Positions 14,201 through 23,845 of a stretch of 64,000 nt of DNA are shown piece by piece. Origin of the DNA: Xestospongia bergquistia (Eukaryota; Porifera; Demospongiae; Haplosclerida; Petrosiidae); the NCBI GenBank assembly GCA_963965975.1, contig OZ014412.1, positions 1,180,501-1,244,500 of the forward strand, in the 5' to 3' direction. The notes beneath the pieces were generated by a model. The model was not told the origin of the DNA, did not search any database, and worked only from the letters and a program-made list of their open reading frames with translations. Made by a program: the position numbers and the translations under genes. Positions within the stretch are counted from its first letter, which is position 1. Each line of letters begins with the position of its first letter.

Positions 14201-16563
14201 TACCCGTTTACCTCTATATTATACTCTCTCATTGATGTTGATTCCCTAGAATTGATATAAGCTAAAAGTAATATCAGTTACAATGACATATTAACTTACT
14301 TGTTGTTACCATTTGGTAAATCATGTCTTCCTCCATCTAGATTTACAATATATCAATGTCATCAATATTATGTCATATACCTTGATTTTGTGCCATTGGT
14401 TCCATTGATGTTGATTCCCTAGAACTGATATAAGCTAAAAGTAATATCAGTTACAATGACATATTAACTTACTTGTTGTTACCATTTGGTAAATCATGTC
14501 TTCCTCCATCTAGATTTATAATATATCAATGTCATCAATATTATGTCATATACCTTGATTTTGTGCCATTGGTTCCATTGATGTTGATTCCCTAGAACTG
14601 ATATAAGTTAAAAGTAATATCAGTTACAATGACATATTAACTTACTTGTTGTTACTATTTGGTAAATCATGTCTTTCTCCATCTAGATCTGTAATATATC
14701 AATGTGATCATTATTATGTCATATACCTTTATTGGGTATCATTGATGGCTTTTTTCTGCTCTTCCTAGCACAACTAAAAACTATTCCATAAATGACAACT
14801 GTTCCAATTATCACTAATACAACTGCAGGAATGATAACATATAGAACTAGAGTGTTAACAATTTATATAATTTCACTTGCACATTTAACATATAAATACC
14901 ATTAGATAATCCACTAGTGGGTTCTGGAAATGCTGTTGTACTAGAAGGACTGGTTATGTTACTAATCAGAGAAAGTGTCTCATCAATTGATATGAAATCT
15001 AAAGAGTTACAAAATACAAGCACCACAATATAATACATACTGGTAATAATAATAATCTCAGTAGGAGATGGTAGTAGTAAGATATATTCCAGCACTTTTG
15101 GGTACACAACAGATGGGTTTGTTGTAATAATACCATCTACTATATCATGAGCTGTCACAGTATAGTTACCACTAACTGGTAGAGTTATATACTGGTATAC
15201 TGTACTCTCCTCTATACTGGATTTAGTTATATTAGTAAACTTCACAATTCCTTTAGAAGACTCTCTAAATATCACATGACATCCATCAGCAGCAGATCTC
15301 TCAGCAAATCTACACTCTACAACAAATGATCCATTATCAGAGTAGTTCTGTAGAGTGAGTCCTTGAACATGATAGGTTACTATGGTTCATTATATAAAGA
15401 AAGTAATATTTTTAAATTAAATATTTGTACTTACTGAAATGTGACTGTCGTTGTGCTTTAGACCTATTCAATTGATCCAGTATATCAGCAGTAAATGTAT
15501 AGTTAAGTTGAGGACCAAGATTTGACACAGTATAGTTAACAAATATTGACTCTTTATCTTCTATTGAACATATAATATCTTTCTGAGAGTGTTCTGTTCC
15601 AATATGTTGTGAGTCATTTCTAGTTATACCCAGTAATGTACTATTACAAAGTCTAGGATAACCTGTAACCTACACATACATAATTAATAAACAAATTAAG
15701 TATAGTCAAGTATTTTACATTGACATTGAAATGTACTGAAGTAGTACTATGTTCATCAAAAATGACATCATATTTAGATAGGTCAATAGAATAGATCTCT
15801 AGAAAAAAGATACTAGTATACAATGACTAATAATTATTAAAATTAACCTTCAGTAAATACTTTTTGGACATTAGCTTTCTCAGAACAGTATTCTCCACTA
15901 TGAACTATAACAGTAGCAGTGTAAATATCACAGACTGTGAGGTTATATAACTCATAAGATGTATCCTCAGTGATATCATTATATCGTAACTGGCCATGTT
16001 GGTTCTCTATATTAATGTGATATGATATTGGATAGTTCTCAAATGGATAAGACCAGGTCAACAAGCTTGAAGAATTAGTAACATTGAATGTGAGGTCAAG
16101 GTCTGATACTTGTGTGATACCTGTCATGATTAAAAAATGACTGATTCTTATAAAAGAAACAAACCTTGAATTATTAAAGTTGCTCCTTTAATATCATAAT
16201 CAAAATTTTCATCCAAAACATTACATCCAATACTTATTCCATCATTAATAGGTAGTGCTCTTATAGTTAGTACTGATGACCACACATCAACTGATATATT
16301 GTTAGTAGTTACTGATATCTCTCTGTCTTGATTACTGGAATCAGTAAGGGAATGGCCTTCCACTGTCCAGAAAAGTGTACTTCCTGTACCCACACAGGTA
16401 TAATTTCTTGAAGTATAAAGCATACATAATTCTGAGACAGGAGCTGTTGTAATTACAGCAGCTAGAATATACAATATGATAACAAGCTTAGTATGTGAAA
16501 TTATTACTCACGAGTGCTGAATCTTAAAATAAACAGAACGAAAAGACTAAAAAGGAGCCCCAT
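1..16563 (-). CDS. Receptor gene A: Ig/FN3-like transmembrane protein with long cytoplasmic region (3' end outside window)
   Basis: Seen: an exon chain from ATG at 16563: 16512-16563 (signal peptide MGLLFSLFVLFIL), 16165-16461 (Ig-like), 15848-16120 (FN3-like), 15719-15798, 15435-15669, 15041-15379 (membrane-proximal), 14900-14998, 14727-14846 (TM helix, then basic CARKSRKK), duplicated mini-exons 14231-14688, then 14025-14171, 13543-13609, 13424-13492, 13026-13380, 12906-12973, 12796-12845, 9388-9531, 2130-2217, 1034-1533, 777-909, 685-732 and 1-80. From 12973 to 1 every junction has GT-AG ends and agreeing phase. The ectodomain has many N-x-S/T sites. Exon 9388-9531 reads like one degenerate ankyrin repeat (SVKNGDLSGVKYPLSRG). 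The last ~270 residues match nothing I recognise. Inference: a cell-surface receptor. The join between the receptor half and the C-terminal half across the long introns is the least certain part and could hide two genes. Confidence 0.72.
6231..6868 (-). mobile_element. Tigger/pogo-type non-autonomous element (638 bp) inside the satellite
   Basis: Perfect-looking terminal inverted repeats begin CAGTCAAACCTCCCTTATCC and end with the complement at 6868. The element is flanked by TA on both sides (6229-6230 and 6869-6870), the target duplication typical of Tc1/mariner-pogo elements. Satellite units resume directly on each side, so it jumped into the existing array. It keeps only the N-terminal, helix-turn-helix end of a transposase. 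Family recognition rests on the TIR sequence and the TA target. Confidence 0.93.
6447..6762 (-). pseudogene. Tigger-like transposase fragment (CENP-B-type N-terminal HTH)
   Basis: From the ATG at 6762 the frame starts MASKRKCVS and then shifts. The continuing frame (6743 down to 6447) has FDIIAELRQGKLQRAVSDCF and GVAKSTVGDIWKNKDKIEKH, the pattern of the psq/CENP-B N-terminal helix-turn-helix of pogo and Tigger transposases. A frameshift near 6735-6745 separates the start from the domain, and the DDE catalytic region is absent. It is a dead remnant inside the MITE. Confidence 0.8.
7903..9386. repeat. ~0.6-kb direct tandem duplication inside the gene A intron
   Basis: Segments at about 7903-8480 (continuing 8790-8797) and about 8800-9386 align end to end. 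Shared landmarks include the GCAACTGGGTGTGCCTCC / GCCAAATAGTTATACCTC start, TTTCTTGATTG, TCACTACAATAGA, CTCTTAAATGTGGACAG, AATGTAGTCCACACA, GTTAAGTATACTTCTCT and a shared ATTCAGAC end. The copies differ by many point changes and small indels, so the duplication is not recent. The second copy ends directly at the splice donor of exon 9388-9531. The first copy is split by the MITE at 8482-8789. Confidence 0.85.
8482..8789. mobile_element. 308-bp MITE with ~38-bp TIRs and TA target duplication
   Basis: The left end CCATATATCGTGATTTATTG and the right end, read in reverse complement as CCATATACCAGGATTTATTG, form imperfect inverted repeats of about 38 bp. TA flanks both sides (8480-8481, 8790-8791). 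The paralogous position in the second tandem copy (9375-9376) has a single TA with no insert, an empty site confirming the boundaries. No coding capacity is credible. It is probably a Tc1/mariner-type MITE, judged from the TA target. Confidence 0.9.
9650..9805. repeat. Single diverged satellite unit upstream of exon 9388-9531
   Basis: One strongly diverged copy of the 145-bp unit lies alone between the two arrays. It shares GGACACATTTAAATGACAAG, TAATTACAGCA, AACACACTTACCAAC and TATTATATTAT with the array consensus. It is too divergent to be part of the recent amplification and may mark the founding sequence. Confidence 0.7.
9806..10390. other. Intronic sequence, no feature seen
   Basis: AT-rich sequence between the diverged satellite unit and array 2, inside the 3.3-kb intron of gene A. 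I see no exon, RNA gene or repeat here apart from short poly-A runs. Confidence 0.6.
10395..11640. repeat. Tandem satellite array 2, ~145-bp unit, about 8 copies
   Basis: The same unit as array 1, eight complete copies plus a partial one, in the same orientation and in the next intron of gene A (between exons 12796-12845 and 9388-9531). The last three units share private variants such as ATACTTAGAAATTGTACTAC and TATATCGTAAA, which indicates local amplification after the arrays separated. The array stops inside a unit at about 11630. Confidence 0.95.
11641..12795. other. Intronic sequence without recognisable feature
   Basis: About 1.15 kb of very AT-rich intron between array 2 and exon 12796-12845 of gene A. 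No open frame with splice signals, no RNA gene and no repeat that I can support. Confidence 0.6.
14230..14726 (-). repeat. Threefold tandem duplication of a mini-exon pair in the gene A cytoplasmic region
   Basis: A ~174-bp unit occurs three times (starting near 14232, 14406 and 14580). On the minus strand each holds two mini-exons with their introns: one encoding YISSRESTSMEPMAQNQ, the other a variant of DLDGGRHDLPNGNNK. Introns and exons are near-identical between the first two copies. The third has LDGERHDLPNSNNK and a full CAG acceptor, while in the other two the acceptor region has changed from ACAG to GTAA/ATAA and probably moved to the following TCTAG. Gene C carries a single related set at about 47.1-47.4 kb. 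The unit lies just after the TM exon and lengthens the juxtamembrane region. Confidence 0.8.
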
Positions 16564-16915
16564 CTTCGCTTTCTTGGTATTAGACGAGCATCACGTGATA
16601 TAAAGATTACACACTCAAGAACGGTCATGATGACTCGGTACTGAATGAAATTTTGTCTGTATCAAAATGATGTCATTGTCGTGTCATTTCCGTGGTGTAT
16701 ACAATGTGATACACATCAGATTTACACATTGATTCAGTTGTTCGTATCCAGTATGATACAGACTTGCAATGATTCAGACTGTACTGGACTCGCATATGCA
16801 TCAGGTATGAGATCAGATCTGTCATTGATTCAAGACGTCTGGAGACATTAGAAAGAAATGTGCAAGTATAAGTGTATAGTTATTGCCTGTTGCCTTTATA
16901 TATCATATGATCCAG
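16564..16915. promoter_or_regulatory. Short divergent interval between gene A and the coiled-coil gene
   Basis: Gene A starts at 16563 on the minus strand and the neighbouring gene runs rightwards from before 16916. The interval is less GC-poor than the introns and contains repeated ATCAGAT, GATTCA and ATGATAC words. A shared bidirectional promoter is an inference from layout only. The unassigned first exon of the right-hand gene must lie here. Confidence 0.3.
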
Positions 16916-17826
16916 TGTTAGAAAGTAGAGTATATGAACTTGAAGAATCAGAGACATTTTTGAAGGCTGAATTGAAACGTCAAGAGCAACAGTAACTTAA
17001 ATAGTATAACTCTTGTAATTGTCCCTTTTTAACAGATATATACACGTTGTCAACTCTCTGAAGAAACAATTTTGTGAAAGAGGCAGAGAAAACACAATTC
17101 TAAGACTAAATCTGAAAAACTTGAAACAGTAAGCTAAAAAGTCAAATATAGCATTTATTATGTAGTGATAATAGAAAATTAACTAAACTGGAAGCAATGG
17201 GTGCTGGTTCTAGCTCAAGTAGTTCAAGGTTCAAACATGAATTTCTATTTTACTTGCATGATGTGAGTGAGGACAATAAAGACAATGATGTCAACAAAGT
17301 GTATGTAGATTATGTACTGTACTGCAGTGACTTTTGTATTTTGACAATACTTGTGACAACAATGATGTTCAAGTGTCCATTGAAGAGCCACCTGCTAAGA
17401 TAATGTATGCTAGCTAGTGTATGCATTTTACATTAATTGTATATGTATAGGAGAAAAGATTGTTTAATCCACCGGATAAAAGTAACCTGGTTCTCTGTAA
17501 TAGTCATTATTCATTAGTCATATTTATATAGAGTTACTGAAAGACCTGAATATGCCAGAGTATCCAGTAATTACTAGATTTAGAGACAAGATCACTAGGC
17601 AAAAGCTACCTAAGAGACCTTGCTTAGAATGCGAGAAGGTAAATAACAGTCAATTGTTTCATCTGCTGTATATAGTTGCTATCTTATGTATGTATTATAG
17701 TGGTACAATTCTCCAAGTAACCTTAGTATACCAGGTGATGCACTTGTAAGTTGCAAACATAGATCACCATGGCCCAAACATAAGGATGAAGACTACTCCA
17801 TATGGAAAATAGATTTTCCAGAGTAG
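16916..17826 (+). CDS. Intron-rich coiled-coil protein gene, function unknown
   Basis: Seen: exons 16916-16991 (LESRVYELEESETFLKAELK), 17036-17128 (SLKKQFCERGRENTILRLNL), 17175-17262 (KLTKLEAMGAG then a serine run), a middle part around 17329-17417 whose splicing I could not settle, 17532-17638 (DLNMPEYPVITRFRDKITRQ, ending PCLECEK) and 17701-17826 (WYNSPSNLSIPGDALVSCKH, ending KIDFPE and TAG). Junctions among the first three exons and between the last two agree in phase. Heptad-like Leu spacing and E/K/R content in the first ~75 residues predict a coiled coil, followed by a Cys-containing tail. The start codon is upstream and not identified. Family not recognised. Confidence 0.6.
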
Positions 17827-18043
17827 TTATAATTACAATGTAGCTTACTTTCTTCGTATTACTAAACATTGTAGCTAAATATGATTTTATTTGTTTGGGT
17901 TAAGAGTAAATGAATCATCAAGTCACATATGACAAATAAATGTGTTAATAAGTGATGACACACCCAATTTAGACATAGTTGTAGATGTCAGAGCCATCAC
18001 TCTCAACATCACTTTGGTGCTCCTGGTCAACATGTCCCATTTC

Positions 18044-19078
18044 TTAGTTAGCTGCTACTGCTAATACTTCTAGTGACTCTGCAGAACGTATCACTTCCTT
18101 ATGCCGGTACTCTTGAGACTCATCCTCCTCCAATATTTCTTTCCATTCTTCACTGGAAGGTGAAGCAGAAGGTCCATAATTTTCCACTGCCCACTTTTGA
18201 AAATAATTGAACATACCATTGAGTTTTCTGGCTGATGGTGTTTCTCGTATGTATTTTCTCTGCATAGACAAATGAAAGATTATGAGCTTGCATTTGACTT
18301 AATGGCCTACCAGAAGCACTACATTTCTGTAATAATTCGAGTATGAGCCCTCTGAGGCCTTTAAATATCCTGTCAATATCAATTTGGCCAGCTCCTTTGT
18401 GCCTTGGTTCAGATATTTACCAGTTGGAAAAAGTACCTATATAAATACATAACAGTATTGATTACAAATCATATCATGCACACGTAACTCACTCTTCACC
18501 TTTCCTCACTCCTATAAAATCTGATACTAGATTACTTGAGAGATCCATTTAAAATGTGTTTCTTTTGTACTTCCTCCCTTAGAACTGACCTCACCATTCT
18601 CTGTGATATAATATTAGTGCAATAAAGCTTTAGATTTTAGTATTATTTTCCTACAGTAATGTTCTCTTCACTGGGATTTCTTAGAATGGAATTACAGTAT
18701 AAATCTGCTATACCATGCCTTAAAGGACTCTCCATATATATAGCAAAGATATTGATTAGAACTCATCGTATAGAATATGTATGACAAATATACCTGGTAG
18801 ATTGACTTTTTAATATCAAAAGTGCTTTCTCCAAAGTTTTTAATCATTTTTTCCAGTTCTTTTTGCGTTTCAATGATTTGCGAGCAGTCTCTTTCAACTT
18901 TTAGAAGTCTGATACTAAAGCCATCCATTTGCTTCTGCTGAGTATGTGAAGATTTCACGATGAAGTCAAGTAAAGGGAAGAGTGCATGCCGTCTGGCTTG
19001 ATCACTGAGTTCAAATTGACAATTCGAGACATGCTTCAGTTTCTCAATTGCAACGATTCCATGCAACACGCACGCAGT
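18044..19078 (-). CDS. Small four-exon gene beside the KDZ-like element, function unknown
   Basis: Four minus-strand exons join in phase: about 18798-19078 (LFPLLDFIVKSSHTQQKQMD, then a coiled coil with ETQKELEKMIKNF), about 18520-18604, 18306-18437 (GKYLNQGTKELAKLILTGYL) and 18044-18260 (SARKLNGMFNYFQKWAVENY, then an acidic Ser/Glu tail and TAG). No ATG is obvious at the 5' end, as the frame opens just after a stop at about 19080. The gene stands head-to-head with the transposase at 19.3 kb, about 200 bp apart. It could be the second gene of the same mobile element or an unrelated host gene. I recognise no domain. Confidence 0.5.
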
Positions 19079-19275
19079 TCAATTCTTCTTTTTTGACAAC
19101 GTTTTGAAGTTTGAGCATACTCATTTATCAAGTTCCCACCTTCGTTTGAAAAGATGGCTTGATGCAGGTACGATGTAAAGTCCCTGTTAACTGTTATATT
19201 TATTCCTTTAATTTTTTTACTGTGAGATATGTGAACTGAAGTTTATGTAGTATGATTGTCATATTAAAACTTCAG

Positions 19276-22200
19276 CTCACAAACGAAAAGCTTTAGTACT
19301 ATCTTTTGATGTGGAGCAACAATTAGATGAAGTAATAACTGATGACCAGCCAGGACTCTCAGTACATAATTCACCCATTGAAGATTGTTTTGAAGTAGAT
19401 GAAGACCTTCATAGTGATAGACCAGTAAGTACACTAGCCAAGGGACACTATACTATCATCACAAAATCACCTACAGGAATTGGTACCATCTGGTTTCAGC
19501 AGTGAAGCGAGAGTGAAGACAACAGTAAAAGTTTGTTTATAGATACAGGTAAATGAAAAGTGTGTGTCAAGTGATTTTTTGTATGTATATATATAACTTA
19601 GGTGACATAGAAGATTTGATGGATTTCATGATAGATGCAGAAGCTACGTTTGACCCTTTTCCCTCAGTTATGCATGCACTTTTTTTCATGGTGGCTAATT
19701 CACCAAGACCAATGGTATGTTAGTATCTTCATGATGTCTTTCATGCATTCCGTACTATTAGGATGAAACAAATATCAAGTCTGTCTTTTTTATGTGTAAA
19801 AAGCTAAACCCAACCTTGCCTAGCCTTGACACAATTAAAAGATTTGCCCTTCCAGGGTTCATTCCTCCTCAAAAGGTTAACTCATTTTAAACTTCAGCTT
19901 TGCCACACATAAAAAAATTCCTTAAATAGAGCTATTCACCAAGTGGCATCTCATTTCATGTAAATCTACCATCCTCATTTGTACAAAGGGTTTTCTCCAA
20001 CCCCATGCTTTCTAGACAACTTATTCGTCTTCCTGTTGCTGCTAAAACATACATCATGTGAGCATACAATGAAGAAAGAACAATTTGCTATTTCTTACAT
20101 TTAACAGCGAAATCTACTATGCTGAAAGATGGTATACTGATTTTCAGTCCCCAATGATTGCTACTGAAATTGGTCATGTATTTCAAAATGATTTTATAAT
20201 ATTTAATCATAGTACCTTGGGTACGGTAAAGCTGTAAAGTTCTTCAAGAAAGTAAGTTTTGAATTAAATGGACATGTATGTCTCTTCAATATTTATCTAA
20301 GGAAGAAGAAGAGTGCACCTTTGTCATTGTTGAGTTAATTCTGTCATTTAATCAAATGTGGACACTGCATCCTGAGGTTTCTACTTTATACCTTAAATAG
20401 TTGTTCCTTTTAGGAATACTTGTGCTACACTGAACCAGATCATCTTAAATCCTTTGCTGCTGGTAGACAGATTGTTATAATTCCATTGTTTTTGTACTCT
20501 GATGATACAAGTGGAAATAGATCAATCAAAACAATGGAACAAATTTGATTTGTGGTGTCTGTCTCTGGCTAACCTTCCAAAACATGAAGCTCAAGCATTT
20601 ACCAACATACACTTTGTTGCCTGTTCAAATCGCATATCTGCCAAAAAAATGAGTGGTCCCATTGTTAATGATCTTTGTTTGCTAGAAAAAGGTGTTTGCA
20701 TGTATGATTCATTTTTAGAGACTGATGTTCTTGCAATTGCTCCTGTCATATGTTTACTCTGTGACAATGTCAGAGCTTCAGAACTTCTTAACCATCAAGG
20801 TAGTACTGCTGTGAAACTTTGCCGACTTTGTATGGTTAGTATACACATTTTGTTGATGTATAATTTCTTGCTACTAGACATCTGATGCAACTGTGCTTTG
20901 GCAGCCTTGCTCAAAGCAACTGACTATAAGCCACATATCTGAACAGTCAACAGAGGCATCAAGAATGTCTTTACGAAAAAATTATGGTATAAGAGAAGAT
21001 GATAATCCTATGTTTAACCTCTCAGTGGATTTCTTCAAGTAATTAATTACATTTGGTATTATTACACATGTAACACTATCCACAGATCAACATACTCTAC
21101 ACACAATTCTCTTGGGTTGCTGCAAATATACGTTGCGTGAATTTATGGATAAGAGATCTCGTCAGGAGAAGAAGGAAATTCTTGGTAGGATTAAGTCGTT
21201 TCCATACTGTGGTTTTACCACTCATATTACTGGTAATATATGTTATTATTATAAGTCTTTTGTAGGTCGTGATTTTAAAGCATGGATGCAAATGGCTCTT
21301 TTTATTATAAGATCGTACTTATCAGAATCTGAAAGAAAATGTTGGTTTGAACTGGCTAAAGTAAGTCTACCATATTTACATGTGCATAATATATTTAATT
21401 TTGCATTTCTATAATAAAGGTCTTTCAGTTAGCATACTGTGTTGACTTTCAACTTGATCATGCGGATCAATATATGGAGTTATGTTGTCAATGCAATTTG
21501 TATCATCAACAGCTGAATATATGCCACTTTATTCTAAAAGATTGAAGACACACCTTGTTCTACATCTAGTGGAGAGTATAATTAAATTTGGTCCAACCCA
21601 GTGTTATAATACCGAAAGGTTTCTCATTAATCTTGCAATTTACAATTCACACTTTCTCTTGTAGATATGAGGCCTTTAACTCAATGGTTAGAGCCCAGAA
21701 TATCTATGGCAACAGCCACTCTCCAAGCAAGGATATTGTGCATAACTTTGCTATCCTTCAACCCCTTTGGTATATTTGTTCTGGAGGATACTTTGATGGC
21801 AAACAGTAATGAATAATTCTATATCTACTTAATTGATTCTATTGTTTACAAGATGTGGAAAAGGACTTCAAGATCTCTACATGTCTTCACAAGTTCAGTC
21901 ATACTTAAACTGTGTACCAGCCCAGGATGCCATGAAAGAGAAGAGAATTTATCAACCTGGATGCCTATGAAAGGTATTTACTAAATTGAATAAATTAGTT
22001 AATGCATTTTAATTTAACTGCCTCATGGAACAGTTTCTTGTAGCCTGCTCCATATTGAAACTTTAATGTGCTATACCACTATCCTCACAACACTTAAAGT
22101 ACTGATGCAAGACTCATCTTGTGCAATACAATATTTTCCTAAGAACATATCGTTTGAATCCCACATTCTTCCTCACAAGGCGATCATTTCTCAGGTAAGG

Positions 22201-22597
22201 ATGATGGCAAACGTAGATGACTTTGTAAAGATCGCATCACCTCAAGTAAGTTTTATTACAACATTTTACTGTAAATGTATATCTTTCCTAGGTTAATATT
22301 GGGATAATGATAGTGTGTGGAAAAATTGTTAGTACTGGAACAGATATATGTATAGTTAGAGAACTACACTCTCAGACAACGATTCATGGAACACCACTGC
22401 TCAATGAATTTGACTCTCCTCTTCTGTTACTGTCTGGTAATTTGTACATTTTTCCAACTTCCTATATACATACACCAGTATCTGTTGTCCATGCTTGTTC
22501 TGACTCCTGTAAATTCACATCAGATACTTCTACATTTGAACATGATATGTCCAATACTTTGTTTTATTATAATATTTATTGTATAAGTAACAAATAG
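19276..22597 (+). pseudogene. KDZ-like (Kyakuja-Dileera-Zisupton type) transposase, intron-containing, frameshifted
   Basis: Many short exons link in phase: 19276-19423, 19602-19715, 19763-19877, the next exon (SYSPSGISFHVNLPSSFVQR), YYAERWYTDFQSPMIATEIG, YLGYGKAVKFFKK, EEEECTFVIVELILSFNQMW and EYLCYTEPDHLKSF with YSDDTSGN. The frame then breaks at about 20520 by a 4-nt duplication (TCAATCAA) and continues as KQWNKFDLWCLSLANLPKHE, IHFVACSNRISAKKMSGPIV and CDNVRASELLNHQGSTAVKL with CRLC. Further exons carry LHTILLGCCKYTLREFMDKR, RDFKAWMQMALFIIRS, LVESIIKFGPTQCYNTER, YEAFNSMVRAQNIYGNSHSP and the C-terminal TPVSVVHACSDSCKF. The DDTSGN, SNRIS, DN-x-x-ASELL-CRLC and FGP...TE-x-(E)AFN blocks match what I know of KDZ transposases. 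A second frame change lies near 21530. Terminal repeats were not found. Confidence 0.7.
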
Positions 22598-23030
22598 TTT
22601 TATTCATAATTTTATTTCTTCCTATTACGTTTACTCATTACATTGTTGCAATAATAATTTTTGTGTAAAAAACAATTATTAAGTTGTCAATTTTTGCAAC
22701 CCCATGGATGGCAATGAATCTCGTTATAACATGTGCACAGATCTGACGTCAAATGTTGAAAATTTACGAAGCAGTCTGTTGCCCAAAATGTTGGAATCAT
22801 GTCTGCATTGATGTCATTCAGTGGTTATACGCTTGGGTGTGTAATTGGAAATAATAATTTAATAATTATGTGCATGCGTAGCAGCGTAAGCGTTTATTTT
22901 TTCACACTCAATAGCATATTCTAATTTGTCCTGTTCTGTCCAAAGTACAATAACATACAACTCAAACTTTACAACACAATCACTTCCAAAGTACCATCCT
23001 TTTACTCACTTCCCCACACAGACAAACTCA
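22598..23030. other. Spacer without recognisable gene
   Basis: Sequence between the end of the KDZ-like frame and the 3' tail of the non-LTR element. No exon or RNA gene seen. The right half may be an older repeat or the trailing part of the transposon. Confidence 0.5.
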
Positions 23031-23492
23031 CTATCATTTTATTATTATTATTATTGTTATCATTTTATAGAACAATAATGGAATTATAAAAATGAGATGA
23101 ATGGTAAGTGATAGAAGTAAGAGGGGTATTGAACTGAGGGCCTATTAATAAGTCCTACTAATAGCCTAAGTGATGAAGATGATTAAAGTGATTTAGTGAA
23201 TTGTGAGGGAAGGGAACAATGAGAACATTTGCTGCATGGGCAAACAAAATGGAATGAGCAGGGGTTGGAGCGGTCAAACTTGTTGGTAAAATAGAACTAA
23301 AAGAATTTTGTTAGCTGTTTCTTGATTGTGTTAATAGACAAGTCTAGATCAATTGGGAGAAGGGCATTCCACAGTCTTGGAATTCGATTAAAGAAATGGC
23401 GAGAGTGATTAGTAGAGGAAATGGAGTGAATCATTTTATGGGAACTAGCAGATCTAGTGTCAGAAGAGCTAAAAGAAATAAGACTATGAATA

Positions 23493-23837
23493 TCAACAGC
23501 AATGAGAAGACTGGAGACATCTAACCATAAAGATTATGTCATTTAGTTCCATGGAGAGCATGAGAGGCAGTATGTGAAGAGAAGTGAGGCGAGACTTGTA
23601 ATCAGAGAGGAAGTCATTTAAGATAAATTTAGAAGCATGCTTTTGAATATTCTCAATTTTGGTAATGTCCTTTATCAGATAGGGATGCCAGATTTGAGAG
23701 CCATAGAGAATCTGTAGTCTAATAATAGAGATGTAAATGGTCCTTTTGGTAGAGATAGAGCTGATATGATGGAATGAACAGCAGATGAGGCCAAGGGTCT
23801 TAATATGCTTTGGCAGAAATATAGTCATAGTGGTTAC
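23493..23837 (-). pseudogene. C-terminal part of the non-LTR reverse transcriptase, beyond the hAT insert
   Basis: Continues the RT frame with KTLGLICCSFHHISSISTKR, LQILYGSQIWHPYLIKDITK and IENIQKHASKFILNDFLSDY, the usual thumb/C-terminal region of CR1/L2/jockey-type elements. Upstream of the hAT site the residues DLSWS complete the motif. Below about 23490 the 3' region follows (PxxWN-like remnants at 23330-23480) and then the microsatellite tail. Confidence 0.85.
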
Positions 23838-23845
23838 TCCAGGAC

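Noticed and set aside
16645..16851. 68-residue ORF between gene A and the coiled-coil gene
   Set aside because: Composition is not convincing. A different frame in the same place (RRLETLERNVQ) fits the coiled-coil gene better but could not be joined in phase.
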